7,221 bases of DNA from Pasteurellaceae bacterium (lineage in GTDB: Bacteria; Pseudomonadota; Gammaproteobacteria; Enterobacterales; Pasteurellaceae). Position 1 is the stretch's first letter, and every line of letters begins with the position of its first letter. The notes under the pieces are model-generated. The model searched no databases and had not been told where the DNA came from. It worked only from the letters and a program-made list of their open reading frames with translations. Positions 7,182 through 7,221 of the stretch are shown here, piece after piece. The stretch lies in NCBI GenBank assembly GCA_900756875.1, contig CAAELW010000097.1, forward strand, positions 1 to 7,221. Direction: 5' to 3'. Position numbers and translations under genes: made by a program.

Positions 7182-7190
7182 AAGTGCGGT
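7182..7190 (+). repeat. DNA uptake signal (USS) with full extended consensus
   Basis: Exact AAGTGCGGT preceded by A and followed by T, A, AAAATA (7193-7198), five bases, then ATTTTT (7204-7209). This matches the extended Haemophilus uptake consensus with two AT-rich blocks spaced about a helical turn apart. It is the only intergenic single copy in the window. Confidence 0.92.
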
Positions 7191-7200
7191 TAAAAATAAG

Positions 7201-7221
7201 ATGATTTTTGAAGTGATCTTA
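7201..7221 (+). CDS. Possible start of a divergent gene (partial, unidentified)
   Basis: ATG at 7201 opens a frame that runs to the window edge as MIFEVIL. It would be divergent from ftsB, with about 84 bases between the two starts. Seven codons and a poor ribosome site (AAATAAG) do not allow identification, and the ATG falls in the AT-rich flank of the uptake signal, so it may be chance. Confidence 0.2.

Overview
The window is chromosomal DNA from a gammaproteobacterium of the family Pasteurellaceae, most likely the Haemophilus/Aggregatibacter side. Three things point there. The DNA is AT-rich. All recognisable proteins are close in length and motif to their E. coli counterparts. Nine exact copies of the Hin-type DNA uptake signal core AAGTGCGGT (or its complement ACCGCACTT) are scattered through it. 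The species cannot be fixed from the sequence alone.

Left block, + strand (about 107-5158): def (peptide deformylase), fmt (Met-tRNA formyltransferase), rsmB (16S rRNA m5C967 methyltransferase), a family 2 glycosyltransferase, and trkA (NAD-binding regulator of Trk potassium uptake), followed by mscL (5237-5620), which has its own promoter. This is the classic enterobacterial order def-fmt-rsmB-trkA-mscL, with one extra gene, the glycosyltransferase, between rsmB and trkA. From fmt to trkA the genes are packed as TAATG (1-nt overlap), direct abutment and ATGA (4-nt overlap), so they are probably one translationally coupled operon. def has an extended -10 promoter in front of it. It is separated from fmt by a perfect 11-bp hairpin made of two opposed uptake signals, which may attenuate transcription into fmt.

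Right block, - strand (7116 down to 5682): ftsB (divisome coiled-coil protein), ispD and ispF (second and fourth dedicated steps of the MEP isoprenoid pathway). They are joined by a TAATG and an ATGA overlap. The block converges on mscL, and a 12-bp hairpin with T-tracts on both strands ends both units.

Functionally, def and fmt complete the N-formyl-methionine cycle, rsmB modifies the ribosome, trkA and mscL deal with potassium and turgor, and ftsB-ispD-ispF combines division with isoprenoid precursor supply. These are ordinary core genes. The features that deserve a second look are the glycosyltransferase nested in a conserved operon, the arrangement of uptake signals (one in the first codons of def, one pair forming the def/fmt hairpin, two inside the glycosyltransferase), and the mscL/ispF junction, which looks like a synteny breakpoint. 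I found no mobile element, CRISPR array, tRNA, rRNA or clearly novel system. There is no gene-free stretch longer than about 105 bases.
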